Below, piece after piece: positions 19,304-27,567 of a stretch of DNA of 64,000 nucleotides; the stretch's first letter is position 1, and each line of letters begins with the position of its first letter. The notes under the pieces were generated by a model. It was not told the origin of the DNA. It did no database searches and saw only the letters and a list, made by a program, of their open reading frames with translations. The stretch spans positions 124,001 through 188,000 of the forward strand of contig JADIZZ010000019.1 in assembly GCA_016704535.1 (NCBI GenBank), in the 5' to 3' direction. This stretch comes from Betaproteobacteria bacterium. Lineage in GTDB: Bacteria > Pseudomonadota > Gammaproteobacteria > Burkholderiales > Burkholderiaceae_C. A program made the position numbers and the translations under genes.

Positions 19304-19791
19304 GCCGTTGCCGCCACGAAACGCAGCGCCACGCCGTTGTTGCAGTAGCGCTTGCCGCTGGGCCGCGGGCCGTCGTCGAAGACATGGCCCTGGTGGCCGT
19401 CGCAGCGGGCGCAGTGGTACTCGGTGCGCGGCAGGATCATCTTGAAGTCGGTGCGCGTGGCCACCGCACCGGGCAGTGCGGTGTGGAAGCTGGGCCAGCC
19501 GGTGCCGCTGTCGAACTTGGACTCGTGGCTGAACAGCGGCAGTTCGCAGCCGGCGCAGTGGTAGCTGCCGGCGCGCTTCTCGTTGTTGAGCGGGCTGGTG
19601 TACGGGCGCTCGGTGCCCTCGTCGCGCAGCACGGCGTACTGCGCCGGCGTCAGGCGGCGGCGCCATTCGGCCGCCGGCAACTCGAGACGGTCGCTGCGTG
19701 CGGCCGGCGCAGCGGGGGCCGCCGCTGTGCGGGCGGTGGCGCCGCCCAGGCCGATGGCAGACAGCAGGTTGAACAGTTGGCGACGGGTCAT
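19300..19791 (-). CDS. msrB: exported peptide-methionine (R)-S-oxide reductase MsrB
   Basis: A 163-residue enzyme reducing the R-epimer of methionine sulfoxide. Zinc-binding CxxC pairs are visible (YHCAGCELPLF and YHCARCDGHQG), as are GTGWPSFH and the catalytic KRYCNNGVALRF. The N-terminus MTRRQLFNLLSAIGLGG contains a twin-arginine (TRRQLF) followed by a hydrophobic stretch, suggesting Tat export. First gene of the msrB-msrA pair; the overlap with msrA is four bases. Confidence 0.92.
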   Translation of the reverse strand: MTRRQLFNLLSAIGLGGATARTAAAPAAPAARSDRLELPAAEWRRRLTPAQYAVLRDEGTERPYTSPLNNEKRAGSYHCAGCELPLFSHESKFDSGTGWPSFHTALPGAVATRTDFKMILPRTEYHCARCDGHQGHVFDDGPRPSGKRYCNNGVALRFVAATA

Positions 19792-19901
19792 GCGGGATCT
19801 CCGGAACGGGGCGTGGCACTCGGTCGCGCCAGCGGCGCCGATCTTTCATGCCCGGTATCAGCCAATGATGGGCGCCTGGCCGGCTTGCGCGGCGGGCGGG
19901 G

Positions 19902-21026
19902 TCATTCCGGTGCGGCCAGCACCAGCGCCTGGCTGCGCGTGCGCCCTTCGCGCCACACGCTCAGCGTGACGGTCTCGCCCGGCTGGCGGCGTTCCAGCGC
20001 CGTCAGCATGTCGTCGAAATCGTTCACCGGCTCGCCGTTGATGGCGGTGATGACGTCGCCGGCCACCACCTCGCCGCGGTTGCCGCGGCGGAAGGGCTGC
20101 AGCCCGGCGCGCGCTGCGGGTGTGCCGCGCCCGACGTCGACGATGGCCACGCCCCGGGGCAGCTTCAGCACCTGCTGCAGGCCGGCCGGCCCGGCCGAGA
20201 CGCCGATGGCCGGGCGCACGAAACGCCCGTCGCGGATCAGGCGCGGCACGATGCGGTTGACCTCGTCGGCCGGTATCGCGAAACCGATGCCGGCGCTGGC
20301 GCCGCTGGGGCTGGCGATCTGGGTGTTGACGCCGATCAGCCGCCCCGCCGAGTCGAGCAACGGGCCGCCCGAGTTGCCGGGGTTGATGGCGGCGTCGGTC
20401 TGGATCACGCCGCGGATGGTGCGGTTGTTGAAGGACTCGATCTCGCGGTTCAGCGCACTCACGAGGCCCGTGGTCAGCGTCTGGTCCAGGCCGAACGGGT
20501 TGCCGATGGCGTAGACACGCTGTCCCACCTGCAGGTCGCGGCTGCTGCCCAGCGCGATGGGCGGCAGCTTGGCCTTGGGGGCATCGATGCGCAGCACGGC
20601 CAGGTCGCGGTCGGGGAAGGCGCCGACGACCGCGGCGTCGAAGGTGGTCTGGTCGGCCAGCGTCACGCGCGCCCCATTGCCACCCTGGATGACGTGGAAG
20701 TTGGTGACGATGTGGCCGCTGTCGTCCCACACGAAGCCGGTGCCGGTGCCGCGCGGCACCTGCTGCACGTTCAGGCTGAAGAGTTCACGCTGCACGCCCA
20801 GGCTGGTGATGTGCACCACCGAAGGGGAGGTGCGCCGGAAGAGCTCGATGTTGGCCAGTTCGTCGGCGGCGAGCGGGCCGCGTGGGGCGATGGCGCGCGG
20901 TGCGGCATCGGGGCGGCCCTGCACCAGCGCCGGCACGGCGAAGAACGCGGCCGCGGCGCCCAGCAGAGCAGCGGCGGCGACGGCGAACTTGCTGGGCGAG
21001 GTCAGGGCTTTCATGGGCGAGGGCAC
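19902..21026 (-). CDS. DegP/HtrA-type periplasmic serine protease
   Basis: A 374-residue S1C-family protease. A hydrophobic N-terminal segment (KFAVAAAALLGAAAAFFAVPAL) acts as signal or anchor. The chymotrypsin-fold domain has all three catalytic residues: His in IVTNFHVIQGG, Asp in PDRDLAVLRI, Ser in NPGNSGGPLLD. One C-terminal PDZ domain follows (RPAIGVS... AGLQ... GDVITAINGEPVNDFDDML). One PDZ and a membrane anchor fit the DegS/HtrA-like subgroup better than DegP with two PDZ domains. It probably degrades damaged envelope proteins, a fitting neighbour for exported MsrA/MsrB. Confidence 0.9.
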   Translation of the reverse strand: MPSPMKALTSPSKFAVAAAALLGAAAAFFAVPALVQGRPDAAPRAIAPRGPLAADELANIELFRRTSPSVVHITSLGVQRELFSLNVQQVPRGTGTGFVWDDSGHIVTNFHVIQGGNGARVTLADQTTFDAAVVGAFPDRDLAVLRIDAPKAKLPPIALGSSRDLQVGQRVYAIGNPFGLDQTLTTGLVSALNREIESFNNRTIRGVIQTDAAINPGNSGGPLLDSAGRLIGVNTQIASPSGASAGIGFAIPADEVNRIVPRLIRDGRFVRPAIGVSAGPAGLQQVLKLPRGVAIVDVGRGTPAARAGLQPFRRGNRGEVVAGDVITAINGEPVNDFDDMLTALERRQPGETVTLSVWREGRTRSQALVLAAPE

Positions 21027-21097
21027 CGGCTGCTTGTGGAACAGACGTGATCAGATGGGGGCGGGCCGCCGCGCATCAAGGCGCGCGCCTCAGGGCG

Positions 21098-21613
21098 TCA
21101 ATTGCGGACGAAGTCGAGCAGGTGCAGCGACACACCCAGCACGTGCAGCAGCAGCAGGCCGCCAAAGACCCGCGCGCAGGTCACGTGCAGCTCGTACCAC
21201 GTCAGCGCCGCCTGCGAGCCCTGCACCAGCAGCCAGCCTGCGCCCGTCAGTGCCGTGGCCAGCAGCGCCAGCAGCAGCAGCCCTTCCAGCATCGCCAGCA
21301 GACCGCCGCCTTCGGCCGCGGGCAAGCGGCCCCGTGCGAGCCCGGCGAGGTCGCGCTTGACCGCGCCCATGTGCCCGGTCAGCCACGGGAAGCACAACTG
21401 GCGGCGCTCGCCCAGGCTGCAGTGCGCCAGGTAGACCGGCAGCAGCACCGCCACCGTGACCCCCAGTACCACGTGCGCCAGGTTCACGAAGCCGGGCGAC
21501 GCCGGCAGGTGGCGCACCATGCGCAGCCACGGGCTGCTGGCCAGCAGCCACAGGCAGGCCACGGCCAGTGTCAGGTGCAGCGCGCCCGACAGGCGTTCCA
21601 GCAGCGCCTTCAC
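21098..21613 (-). CDS. b-type cytochrome (cytochrome b561/b6-like membrane protein)
   Basis: A 171-residue membrane protein starting at GTG 21611-21613, overlapping the hemG stop as GTGA. Four hydrophobic helices are apparent, with histidines placed as possible haem ligands (SGALHLTLAVACLWLLA, VNLAHVVLGVTVAVLLPVYLAH, WYELHVTCARVFGGLLLLHVLGVSLHLL). This resembles a cytochrome b561/di-haem b-type domain. Coupling to HemG suggests it may take electrons from, or pass them to, the protoporphyrinogen dehydrogenation step; that is an inference from overlap only. Confidence 0.72.
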   Translation of the reverse strand: MKALLERLSGALHLTLAVACLWLLASSPWLRMVRHLPASPGFVNLAHVVLGVTVAVLLPVYLAHCSLGERRQLCFPWLTGHMGAVKRDLAGLARGRLPAAEGGGLLAMLEGLLLLALLATALTGAGWLLVQGSQAALTWYELHVTCARVFGGLLLLHVLGVSLHLLDFVRN

Positions 21614-22161
21614 CCGGCTGCGGCGCCCGGCCCGCCAGCCAGCGCGGCCACCTGCGTGGCGAAGCGCTCGACCGCGTTCCAGTCGGTGAACTCGACCTTC
21701 GTCGTCGGGTCGGTCGGCCCCTTGTTGAGCCACATCACGAACCGCATCATGCGGCGGTCCAGCGGCCCGTAGCGCGAGTAATCCAGCTCGCCGGCGAACA
21801 CGCCCTGCAGCTTGGGCTGCCAAGGGCTCTGCGCCATGAAACGCCGCAGATAGGGGTTGGTCTCGCGCGTGTTGCGTGTCGGCTTGCGCGCCACCAGGTT
21901 GACCGAGAAGAAGGCACTGGGCCTGCTCTGCAGCAAGGCCAGGTGCTGACGGATGAAGTCCATCACGGCCGGGTTGTGCTTGCCGTGCCGGATGCTGGCG
22001 CCGATGACGATGGCGTCGAAGGCCGCCGGGTCCGGGCCGGTGTCGGTGATCGCCGCCACCTCGGCCGCGACACCCTGTTGTGCCAGGTGCGCTTGCATAC
22101 GCTCGCTGATGCGGCGCGAGTGGCCGTAGACGCTCGAATACAGCAGGAGGATCTTGGCCAT
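21610..22161 (-). CDS. hemG: flavodoxin-type protoporphyrinogen IX dehydrogenase HemG
   Basis: A 183-residue FMN protein of the HemG family, oxidising protoporphyrinogen IX to protoporphyrin IX in haem synthesis with quinone as acceptor. The FMN phosphate loop YSSVYGHSRRISE starts right after the first beta strand (MAKILLLYSS). Family features GASIRHGKHNPAVMDFI, FFSVNLVARKP, and the long TNPYLRRFM insertion are present. The ATG at 22159-22161 gives the natural MAKILLLYSS start; the extra 13 residues of the longer frame look like non-coding sequence. Confidence 0.9.
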   Translation of the reverse strand: MAKILLLYSSVYGHSRRISERMQAHLAQQGVAAEVAAITDTGPDPAAFDAIVIGASIRHGKHNPAVMDFIRQHLALLQSRPSAFFSVNLVARKPTRNTRETNPYLRRFMAQSPWQPKLQGVFAGELDYSRYGPLDRRMMRFVMWLNKGPTDPTTKVEFTDWNAVERFATQVAALAGGPGAAAG

Positions 22162-22291
22162 CGTGTGTCGGGTGCTCGCGGCGAATGTAGACGAAGGCAA
22201 GCGCGCCGCCGCGCGGGTATCACGCCGGGGCTTGACTTCGATCAGATGGCTGCGCGGACGGCCGTTCAGGCCGTCGTGAGCGAGGTCGCGC

Positions 22292-22771
22292 TCAAGCCAC
22301 CACGTAGGCCGCCGCGCCGGTGGCGATCAGCGTGCCCTCGTCGTTCACCAGCCGCATCTGCGCGCTGCCGATGCGCCCGCCCAGCCGCGTCGGCTCGGCC
22401 GTGGCGACGAAGTGCCGGCCCAGGCCCGGGCGCAGGTAGTCGACACGCAGGTCGATGGTGCCCATCCGGCCGAAGCGGTGCAGCACCTGCAGCGTGTCTT
22501 CCTGCGGGTGACGCTCGGCGATACCCACCAGCAGCGCCAGGCTGCCCATGGCGTCGAGCACGGCCGCGATCACACCACCGTGCAGGCGGCCGTAGCTGAA
22601 GTGGCCCACCAGTTCGGGCTTCATGGTGACGAGACCGCGCACGTCGCCGGGCCGCACCGAGGCGATCTTCAGGCCCAGCACTTCGTTGAAGGTGATCTTG
22701 CGTTCGTAGAGGTCGATGAACGCGGCGTCCAGCCGCGCTTGTTCCTCGGGGCTGCGCTGCGCGAGTGTCAT
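22292..22771 (-). CDS. hotdog-fold acyl-CoA thioesterase
   Basis: A 159-residue hotdog-fold protein. The core has YGRLHGGVIAAVLDAMGSLALL, the characteristic H-G-G turn at the start of the long helix, then LRVDYLRPGLGRHFVATAEPTRLGGRIGSAQMRLVNDEGTLIATG. It resembles YigI/PaaI-like thioesterases that hydrolyse medium- or long-chain acyl-CoA. It is the last gene of the atu-like operon, overlapping the BKACE stop as ATGA, and may release CoA from dead-end or branched acyl-CoA intermediates. Confidence 0.85.
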   Translation of the reverse strand: MTLAQRSPEEQARLDAAFIDLYERKITFNEVLGLKIASVRPGDVRGLVTMKPELVGHFSYGRLHGGVIAAVLDAMGSLALLVGIAERHPQEDTLQVLHRFGRMGTIDLRVDYLRPGLGRHFVATAEPTRLGGRIGSAQMRLVNDEGTLIATGAAAYVVA

Positions 22772-23670
22772 GCCGTGGCTCCCGTCAGGCAAAGCAGCGC
22801 ACGGGTTTCGGCAGGGCTGGCCACATCGCGCCCGGCGTTTCGGGCGCAGCGCGCCAGCGCCTCGATGAGCACACCGTTGCCACTGGCCTTCTCGCCACCG
22901 GGAAGGTAGAAGGTGTCCTCGAGGCCGGTGCGCAGCATGCCGCCGAGCTCGGCGGTGCGCTGGTGCACGGCCCAGATCTCGGCGCGGCCGATCAGCGTGC
23001 TCTGCCACACGGCGCCAGGCGGCGCGTACTTCGGCAGCAGCGCCAGCAAGTCGGCGTCGCAGGGCATGCCGCTGGCCACGCCCATCACGAAGTTCAGTTC
23101 GGGAACGCCGCTGAAGAGACCGGCCTTCAGGTACATGCCCACGCTGCGCACGATGCCGATGTCGAAACACTCGAACTCGGGGTGGATGTGCAATGCCTTC
23201 ATCTCGGCGAGGAAGGCCTCGACCTTGGCCACCGGGTTGTCGAAGACCATCGGCGGCCAGGCCCAGGTGCCGTCGGCCTTGATCTTCAGGTAGTTCAGCG
23301 TGCCGGCGTTGCAGGCCGCGGCTTCGGGGCGCACCCGGCGCAGGCAGGCCACGGGGCCGCTGATGTCCTTGCCGATGACGCCGGTGCTCAGGTTCAGGAT
23401 GACACCGGGGCAGGCGGCGCGGATGGCGCTGCACACGGTGTCGGCCACGTCCGGGTCCCAGCTCGGCATGTGGCCCTGGCCGGGTTCCTGGCAACGCAGG
23501 TGCACGTGCAGGATGCTGGCGCCCGCGTTGCAGGCGTCGCGCGCCTCGGCGGCCATCTGTGCCGGCGTCACCGGCACCGGGTGCTGCCGAGGGTCGGTCA
23601 GCACGCCGGTCAGTGCGCAGGTGAGGATGGCCTTGTCGGCCCGAGTCGAGGCGTGCAACGGTGCAGTCAC
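22768..23670 (-). CDS. beta-keto acid cleavage enzyme (BKACE, DUF849)
   Basis: A 300-residue TIM-barrel zinc enzyme of the BKACE family, which condenses a beta-keto acid with acetyl-CoA to yield acetoacetate and a CoA ester. The N-terminal ALTGVLTDPRQHPVPVTPAQMAAEA and the metal-binding HVH in SILHVHLR are clear, as are FDIGIVRSVGMYL and NFVMGVASGMPCD. Starts at GTG 23668-23670, overlapping the biotin carboxylase stop as GTGA. Its presence at the end of an atu-like operon is unusual and could supply an alternative cleavage of the beta-keto or 3-ketoglutaryl-type product. Confidence 0.88.
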   Translation of the reverse strand: MTAPLHASTRADKAILTCALTGVLTDPRQHPVPVTPAQMAAEARDACNAGASILHVHLRCQEPGQGHMPSWDPDVADTVCSAIRAACPGVILNLSTGVIGKDISGPVACLRRVRPEAAACNAGTLNYLKIKADGTWAWPPMVFDNPVAKVEAFLAEMKALHIHPEFECFDIGIVRSVGMYLKAGLFSGVPELNFVMGVASGMPCDADLLALLPKYAPPGAVWQSTLIGRAEIWAVHQRTAELGGMLRTGLEDTFYLPGGEKASGNGVLIEALARCARNAGRDVASPAETRALLCLTGATA

Positions 23671-25562
23671 TCGGCGATCTCCAGTTCCACCAGCACGGTG
23701 CCCGAGGCCACCGCGTCCTTCAGCGTCACGTTCACCGCGCGCACCGTGCCTGCGGCAGTGGCGTGCAGCCACATCTCCATCTTCATCGCTTCCACGCACA
23801 CCAGCGGCTGCCCGAAGACAACGGTGTCGCCGACGGCCACGGCGACTTGCGCCACCACGCCGGCCACCGGGGCGCGAGCTCGCCGCGGGTCGGTGGCGGT
23901 CTCACGCGTGGGGTAGGCGGAGACTTCGGTGACGGTGAACACCGCGCCGTCCAGCGCCAGGTGCAGTTGCGGGCCGACGAGCGCGGCGCGGGCCTGGCGC
24001 TGCACGCCATCTTCCGTGTAGCGCAACACACCGGCGTCGAAGGTCAGCACGGTCACGCCCGCCGGCGGGGCGCGCAGCGTGCGCGTCTCGCCCTGGCATT
24101 GCAGCGTGATGTCGAAATGCGAGACGCTGGCCGGCCGCGTGGCCGCCTGCGGTGCGTGCAACGCTGCGGCCAGGCGCCAGGCAGCCTCGGGCGGGGCGGG
24201 GCGCTGCAGCAGCAGCTCGCCGGAGGCTGCCCACTCATCGAGCCGCGCCGTCGTCATCGTGGCGGCGGTGAATTGCGGGTGTTGCAGCAGGTCGCGCAGG
24301 AAACGGCCGTTGTTCGCCACGCCCAGCAGCGGCACGTCTTCGAGCGCGCGCGTCAGCCGGCGCACGGCGTCAGCGCGGTCGTTGCCGTGGGCGATGAACT
24401 TGGCCACCATCGAGTCGTACCAGGGCGTGACCTCGCCGCCCTGCGCGATGCCGTGGTCGATGCGCACTTGCGCATGTCGGGGCGCCCAGCCGGCGATGCG
24501 CCCGGTCTGCGGCTTCCAGCCGTCGTAGGGGTCCTCGGCATAGAGGCGGGCCTCGATGGCGTGGCCGGTGAAGGTGACCTCGTGCTGAGCCAGCGGCAGC
24601 GGTTCGCCGCGCGCCACGCGCAACTGCCACTCCACCAGGTCCAGGCCGGTGATGCACTCGGTGACCGGGTGCTCGACCTGCAGCCGCGTGTTCATCTCCA
24701 GGAAGTAGTGCTTCAGCTGCGCATCGACGATGAACTCCACCGTGCCGGCGCCGCAGTAGCCCACGGCCAGCGCCGCGGCCACGGCGTCGGCGCCCATCGC
24801 GGCGCGCAGCGCCGGGGTGACGATGGGCGAGGGCGCCTCCTCGATCACCTTCTGCCGCCGGCGCTGCGCCGTGCAGTCGCGTTCACCCAGGTGCACGGCG
24901 TGGCCGTGTGCGTCGGCGAAGACCTGCACCTCGACGTGGCGGCCGTGTTCGATCAGCCGTTCCAGCATCAGCCGGTCGTCGCCGAAGGCGCTCTGTGCCT
25001 CGCGCCGCGCGCCGGCCAGCGCGGCGGGCAGTTCGTCCGCGCTGCGTACCAGCCGCATGCCGCGGCCACCACCACCGGCCACGGCCTTCACCAGCAGCGG
25101 CAAGCCCAGCTTGGCCGCCTCGGTGGTCAGTCGGTCGTCGTCCGGTTCGTCGCCGAGGTAGCCCGGCACACACGGCACGCCGGCCGCCTGCATGCGGCGC
25201 TTGGCCGCCGCCTTGTCACCCATCGCGCGCATGGCCTCGGGCGGCGGGCCGATGAATACCAGGCCGGCGTCGGCGCAGGCCTGTGCGAAGTCCGCGCGCT
25301 CGGACAGGAAGCCGTAGCCGGGGTGCACGGCGTCGGCGCCGGTGGCACGCGCAGCGGCCAGCAGGGCCTCGATGTTCAGGTAGCTCTCGATCGCCGGCGG
25401 CGGGCCGATGCGCACCGCGTCGTCGGCCTGCCGCACGTGCGGCGCATTGGCGTCGGCGTCGCTGTAGATGGCCACCGTGCGGAAGCCCAGGCGGTGCGCG
25501 GTGTGGATGACCCGGCAGGCGATCTCCCCGCGATTGGCGATGAGGATCTTGCCGAAGCTCAT
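23667..25562 (-). CDS. atuF: biotin carboxylase/BCCP alpha subunit of an acyl-CoA carboxylase (geranyl-CoA carboxylase-like)
   Basis: A 631-residue alpha subunit. The N-terminal biotin carboxylase starts KILIANRGEIACRVI, with ATP-grasp elements LVKAVAGGGGRGMRLV, ERDCTAQRRRQKVIEEAPSP and the active-site EMNTRLQVEHPVTE. The C-terminal BCCP domain carries the biotinyl Lys in CVEAMKMEMW (about residue 594). Architecture and length fit methylcrotonyl-, geranyl- or propionyl-CoA carboxylase alpha chains. In this operon its beta partner is the gene at 27568-29178. AtuF is proposed from gene order B-C-D-E-F; substrate is not proven. Confidence 0.82.
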   Translation of the reverse strand: MSFGKILIANRGEIACRVIHTAHRLGFRTVAIYSDADANAPHVRQADDAVRIGPPPAIESYLNIEALLAAARATGADAVHPGYGFLSERADFAQACADAGLVFIGPPPEAMRAMGDKAAAKRRMQAAGVPCVPGYLGDEPDDDRLTTEAAKLGLPLLVKAVAGGGGRGMRLVRSADELPAALAGARREAQSAFGDDRLMLERLIEHGRHVEVQVFADAHGHAVHLGERDCTAQRRRQKVIEEAPSPIVTPALRAAMGADAVAAALAVGYCGAGTVEFIVDAQLKHYFLEMNTRLQVEHPVTECITGLDLVEWQLRVARGEPLPLAQHEVTFTGHAIEARLYAEDPYDGWKPQTGRIAGWAPRHAQVRIDHGIAQGGEVTPWYDSMVAKFIAHGNDRADAVRRLTRALEDVPLLGVANNGRFLRDLLQHPQFTAATMTTARLDEWAASGELLLQRPAPPEAAWRLAAALHAPQAATRPASVSHFDITLQCQGETRTLRAPPAGVTVLTFDAGVLRYTEDGVQRQARAALVGPQLHLALDGAVFTVTEVSAYPTRETATDPRRARAPVAGVVAQVAVAVGDTVVFGQPLVCVEAMKMEMWLHATAAGTVRAVNVTLKDAVASGTVLVELEIAE

Positions 25563-25602
25563 GCGTTGTCGATCATTGCAGCATCCCCGGCGCCGCAGGC
25601 GC

Positions 25603-26403
25603 TCAAGGCATCCATGCGGCCTTGCGCTTCTGCAGGAAGGCCAGCGTGCCCTCGCTGCCCTCGGGCCCCAGAGCGGCCTGCGAAAACACCTCGGCCGCGT
25701 GTTGCACCAGCGAGGCCGGCGTGTGGAAGCGCGCCTGCGCCAGCAGCGCCTTCGTGGCAGCCACCGCTCCCGGGGCGCATTGCAGGATGTTGTGCAGCAC
25801 CTCGGCCAGAGCGTGGTCCAGCGCGCCGGCGGCGTGCATCGCGTGCACCAGGCGCAGTTCCAGTGCGGCGCGGGCGTCCAGCGTGCCGCCGGTGACGGCC
25901 AGGCGCTTGGCATCGGCGTAGCCCAGCCGTTCGACGAGGAAAGGCGCGATCTGCGCCGGCACCACGCCGAGGCTGGTCTCGGGCAGGCGGAACACCGCGC
26001 TGGTGCCGGCCAGCGCCACGTCCACCACGCAGGCCAGACCCAGGCCGCCGCCCATCACCGTGCCCTCCAGCACGGCCACCGTGGCCAGGCCGGTGCTGGC
26101 GAATGCCACGCAAAGTTCGCCGAAAGCGGCGTTGACCTTGGCGATGGCCTGCGGATCTTCGTCGAGGCGGGCGCGTGCGCCGGCCATGTCCTTCAGGTCG
26201 GCGCCGGCACAGAAGTGGCCACCGGCGCCGCGCAGCACGATCACGCGCGTCTGGCCGTCGCCCTCTGCCGCGGCCAGCGCCTGGCGCATTTCCAGCACCA
26301 GCGCCAGCGACATCGCGTTGCGCACCTCGGGCCGGTTCAGCGTCAGCGTCAGCACGCCACCTTCGCGCCTGCTCAGCAGCGTCGGCATCGTCGTCGTGTC
26401 CAT
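25603..26403 (-). CDS. atuE: enoyl-CoA hydratase/isomerase family protein (AtuE-like)
   Basis: A 266-residue crotonase-fold enzyme. The acyl-CoA oxyanion segments are visible: HFCAGADLKDM (first backbone amide site) and GTVMGGGLGLACVVDVALA (second), followed by FRLPETSLGVVPAQIAPFLVERLGY. Located between the acyl-CoA dehydrogenase and the biotin carboxylase, it would hydrate the carboxylated unsaturated acyl-CoA, the role of isohexenylglutaconyl-CoA hydratase in the acyclic-terpene pathway. The start ATG (26401-26403) shares a base with the dehydrogenase stop. Confidence 0.85.
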   Translation of the reverse strand: MDTTTMPTLLSRREGGVLTLTLNRPEVRNAMSLALVLEMRQALAAAEGDGQTRVIVLRGAGGHFCAGADLKDMAGARARLDEDPQAIAKVNAAFGELCVAFASTGLATVAVLEGTVMGGGLGLACVVDVALAGTSAVFRLPETSLGVVPAQIAPFLVERLGYADAKRLAVTGGTLDARAALELRLVHAMHAAGALDHALAEVLHNILQCAPGAVAATKALLAQARFHTPASLVQHAAEVFSQAALGPEGSEGTLAFLQKRKAAWMP

Positions 26404-27557
26404 CAACTTCCCTTCCCAGGCAGCGTGCCTTCCAATTTGCAGATGATGCCCAGCATGATCTCGTCGGCGCCGCCGCCGATGCTGATGAGCCGGCTGTCGC
26501 GGTAGGCCTGGCTGATCGGGTTGTCGGCGGTGTAGCCCATGCCGCCCCAGTATTGCAGGCAGGCGTCGGCCACCTCGCGGCTGAGGCGTCCGCACTTCAA
26601 CTTGGCCATGCTGGCCAGGCGGGTGACGTCCTTTCCGCCGACGTACATCTCCACCGCGCGGTAGGTCAGCGCACGCAGCGCTTCCACCTCGGTTCGCAGT
26701 TCGGCCAGGCGGAAGTGGACCACCTGGTTGTCGAGGATGGGCTTGCCGAAGGCCTTGCGCTGGCGCGTGTAGTCGATGGTCTGGTCGATCAGCCGGTCCA
26801 GGCTGCGCAGGCTGCCGGCGGCGGCATACAGGCGCTCTTCCTGGAACTGCAGCATCTGGAAGGTGAAGCCCAGGCCTTCCTGGCCGATGAGGTTCTTCTT
26901 CGGCACGCGTACGTTGTCGAAGAAGAGCTGCGCCGTGTCGCTGCTGTGCATGCCGATCTTCTGGATCTTCTGGCGCGTGATGCCGGGCGCGTCCATAGGC
27001 ACCACGATCAGGCTCTTGTTCTTGTGCGGCGGGCCGTCGGACGTGTTGGCCAGCAGGCAGCACCAGTCGGCCTGCAGGCCGTTGGTGATCCACATCTTGG
27101 TGCCGTTGATGAGGTAGTCGTCGCCGTCGCTCTTGGCGGTCGTCTTCACCGCCGCCACGTCGCTGCCGCCGCTGGGTTCGCTGACGCCCAGGCAGGCCAC
27201 CACGTCGCCGGCGATGGTGGGCGCGAGCCATTCCTTGCGCAGTGCGTCGCTGCCGAAACGGGCCAACGCGGGCGTGGCCATGTCGGTGTGCACGCCGATG
27301 GCCATGGGCACGCCACCGCAGTTGCACTGGCCCAGCGCCTCGGCCATCACCATGCTGTAGCTGAAGTCCAGGCCCGCGCCGCCGTACTCTTCCGGGTACT
27401 TCAGGCCCAGCAGGCCCAGGTCGCCGAGCTTCTTGAACACCTCGTGCGCCGGAAACTGGCCCCGGGCTTCCCACTCGGCGACATGCGGGTTGAGTTCCTT
27501 GTCGCAGAACTTGACGACGGTGTCCTCGAGCTGGCGGTGTTCGGGGGTGAACTTCAA
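26403..27557 (-). CDS. atuD: acyl-CoA dehydrogenase (citronellyl-CoA dehydrogenase/AtuD-like)
   Basis: A 384-residue flavoenzyme of the acyl-CoA dehydrogenase family. Features include LGLKYPEEYGGAGLDF, CLGVSEPSGGSDVAAVKTTA (FAD/substrate loop), INGTKMWITNGLQAD, RQRKAFGKPI and CLQYWGGMGYTADNPISQAYRDSRL. The preferred start is TTG at 27555-27557, preceded by GAGGAG at proper distance; the longer GTG start places the ribosome-binding site inside the gene. In the atu scheme this step introduces the alpha,beta double bond before carboxylation. Confidence 0.87.
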   Translation of the reverse strand: MKFTPEHRQLEDTVVKFCDKELNPHVAEWEARGQFPAHEVFKKLGDLGLLGLKYPEEYGGAGLDFSYSMVMAEALGQCNCGGVPMAIGVHTDMATPALARFGSDALRKEWLAPTIAGDVVACLGVSEPSGGSDVAAVKTTAKSDGDDYLINGTKMWITNGLQADWCCLLANTSDGPPHKNKSLIVVPMDAPGITRQKIQKIGMHSSDTAQLFFDNVRVPKKNLIGQEGLGFTFQMLQFQEERLYAAAGSLRSLDRLIDQTIDYTRQRKAFGKPILDNQVVHFRLAELRTEVEALRALTYRAVEMYVGGKDVTRLASMAKLKCGRLSREVADACLQYWGGMGYTADNPISQAYRDSRLISIGGGADEIMLGIICKLEGTLPGKGS

Positions 27558-27567
27558 GTGTGTCTCC

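Noticed and set aside
23667..25562. Assignment as leucine-pathway methylcrotonyl-CoA carboxylase (liu) genes
   Set aside because: Gene order and the carboxyltransferase stretch after ELGGA differ from liu clusters, and no HMG-CoA lyase is present; terpene-type is preferred though not proven.
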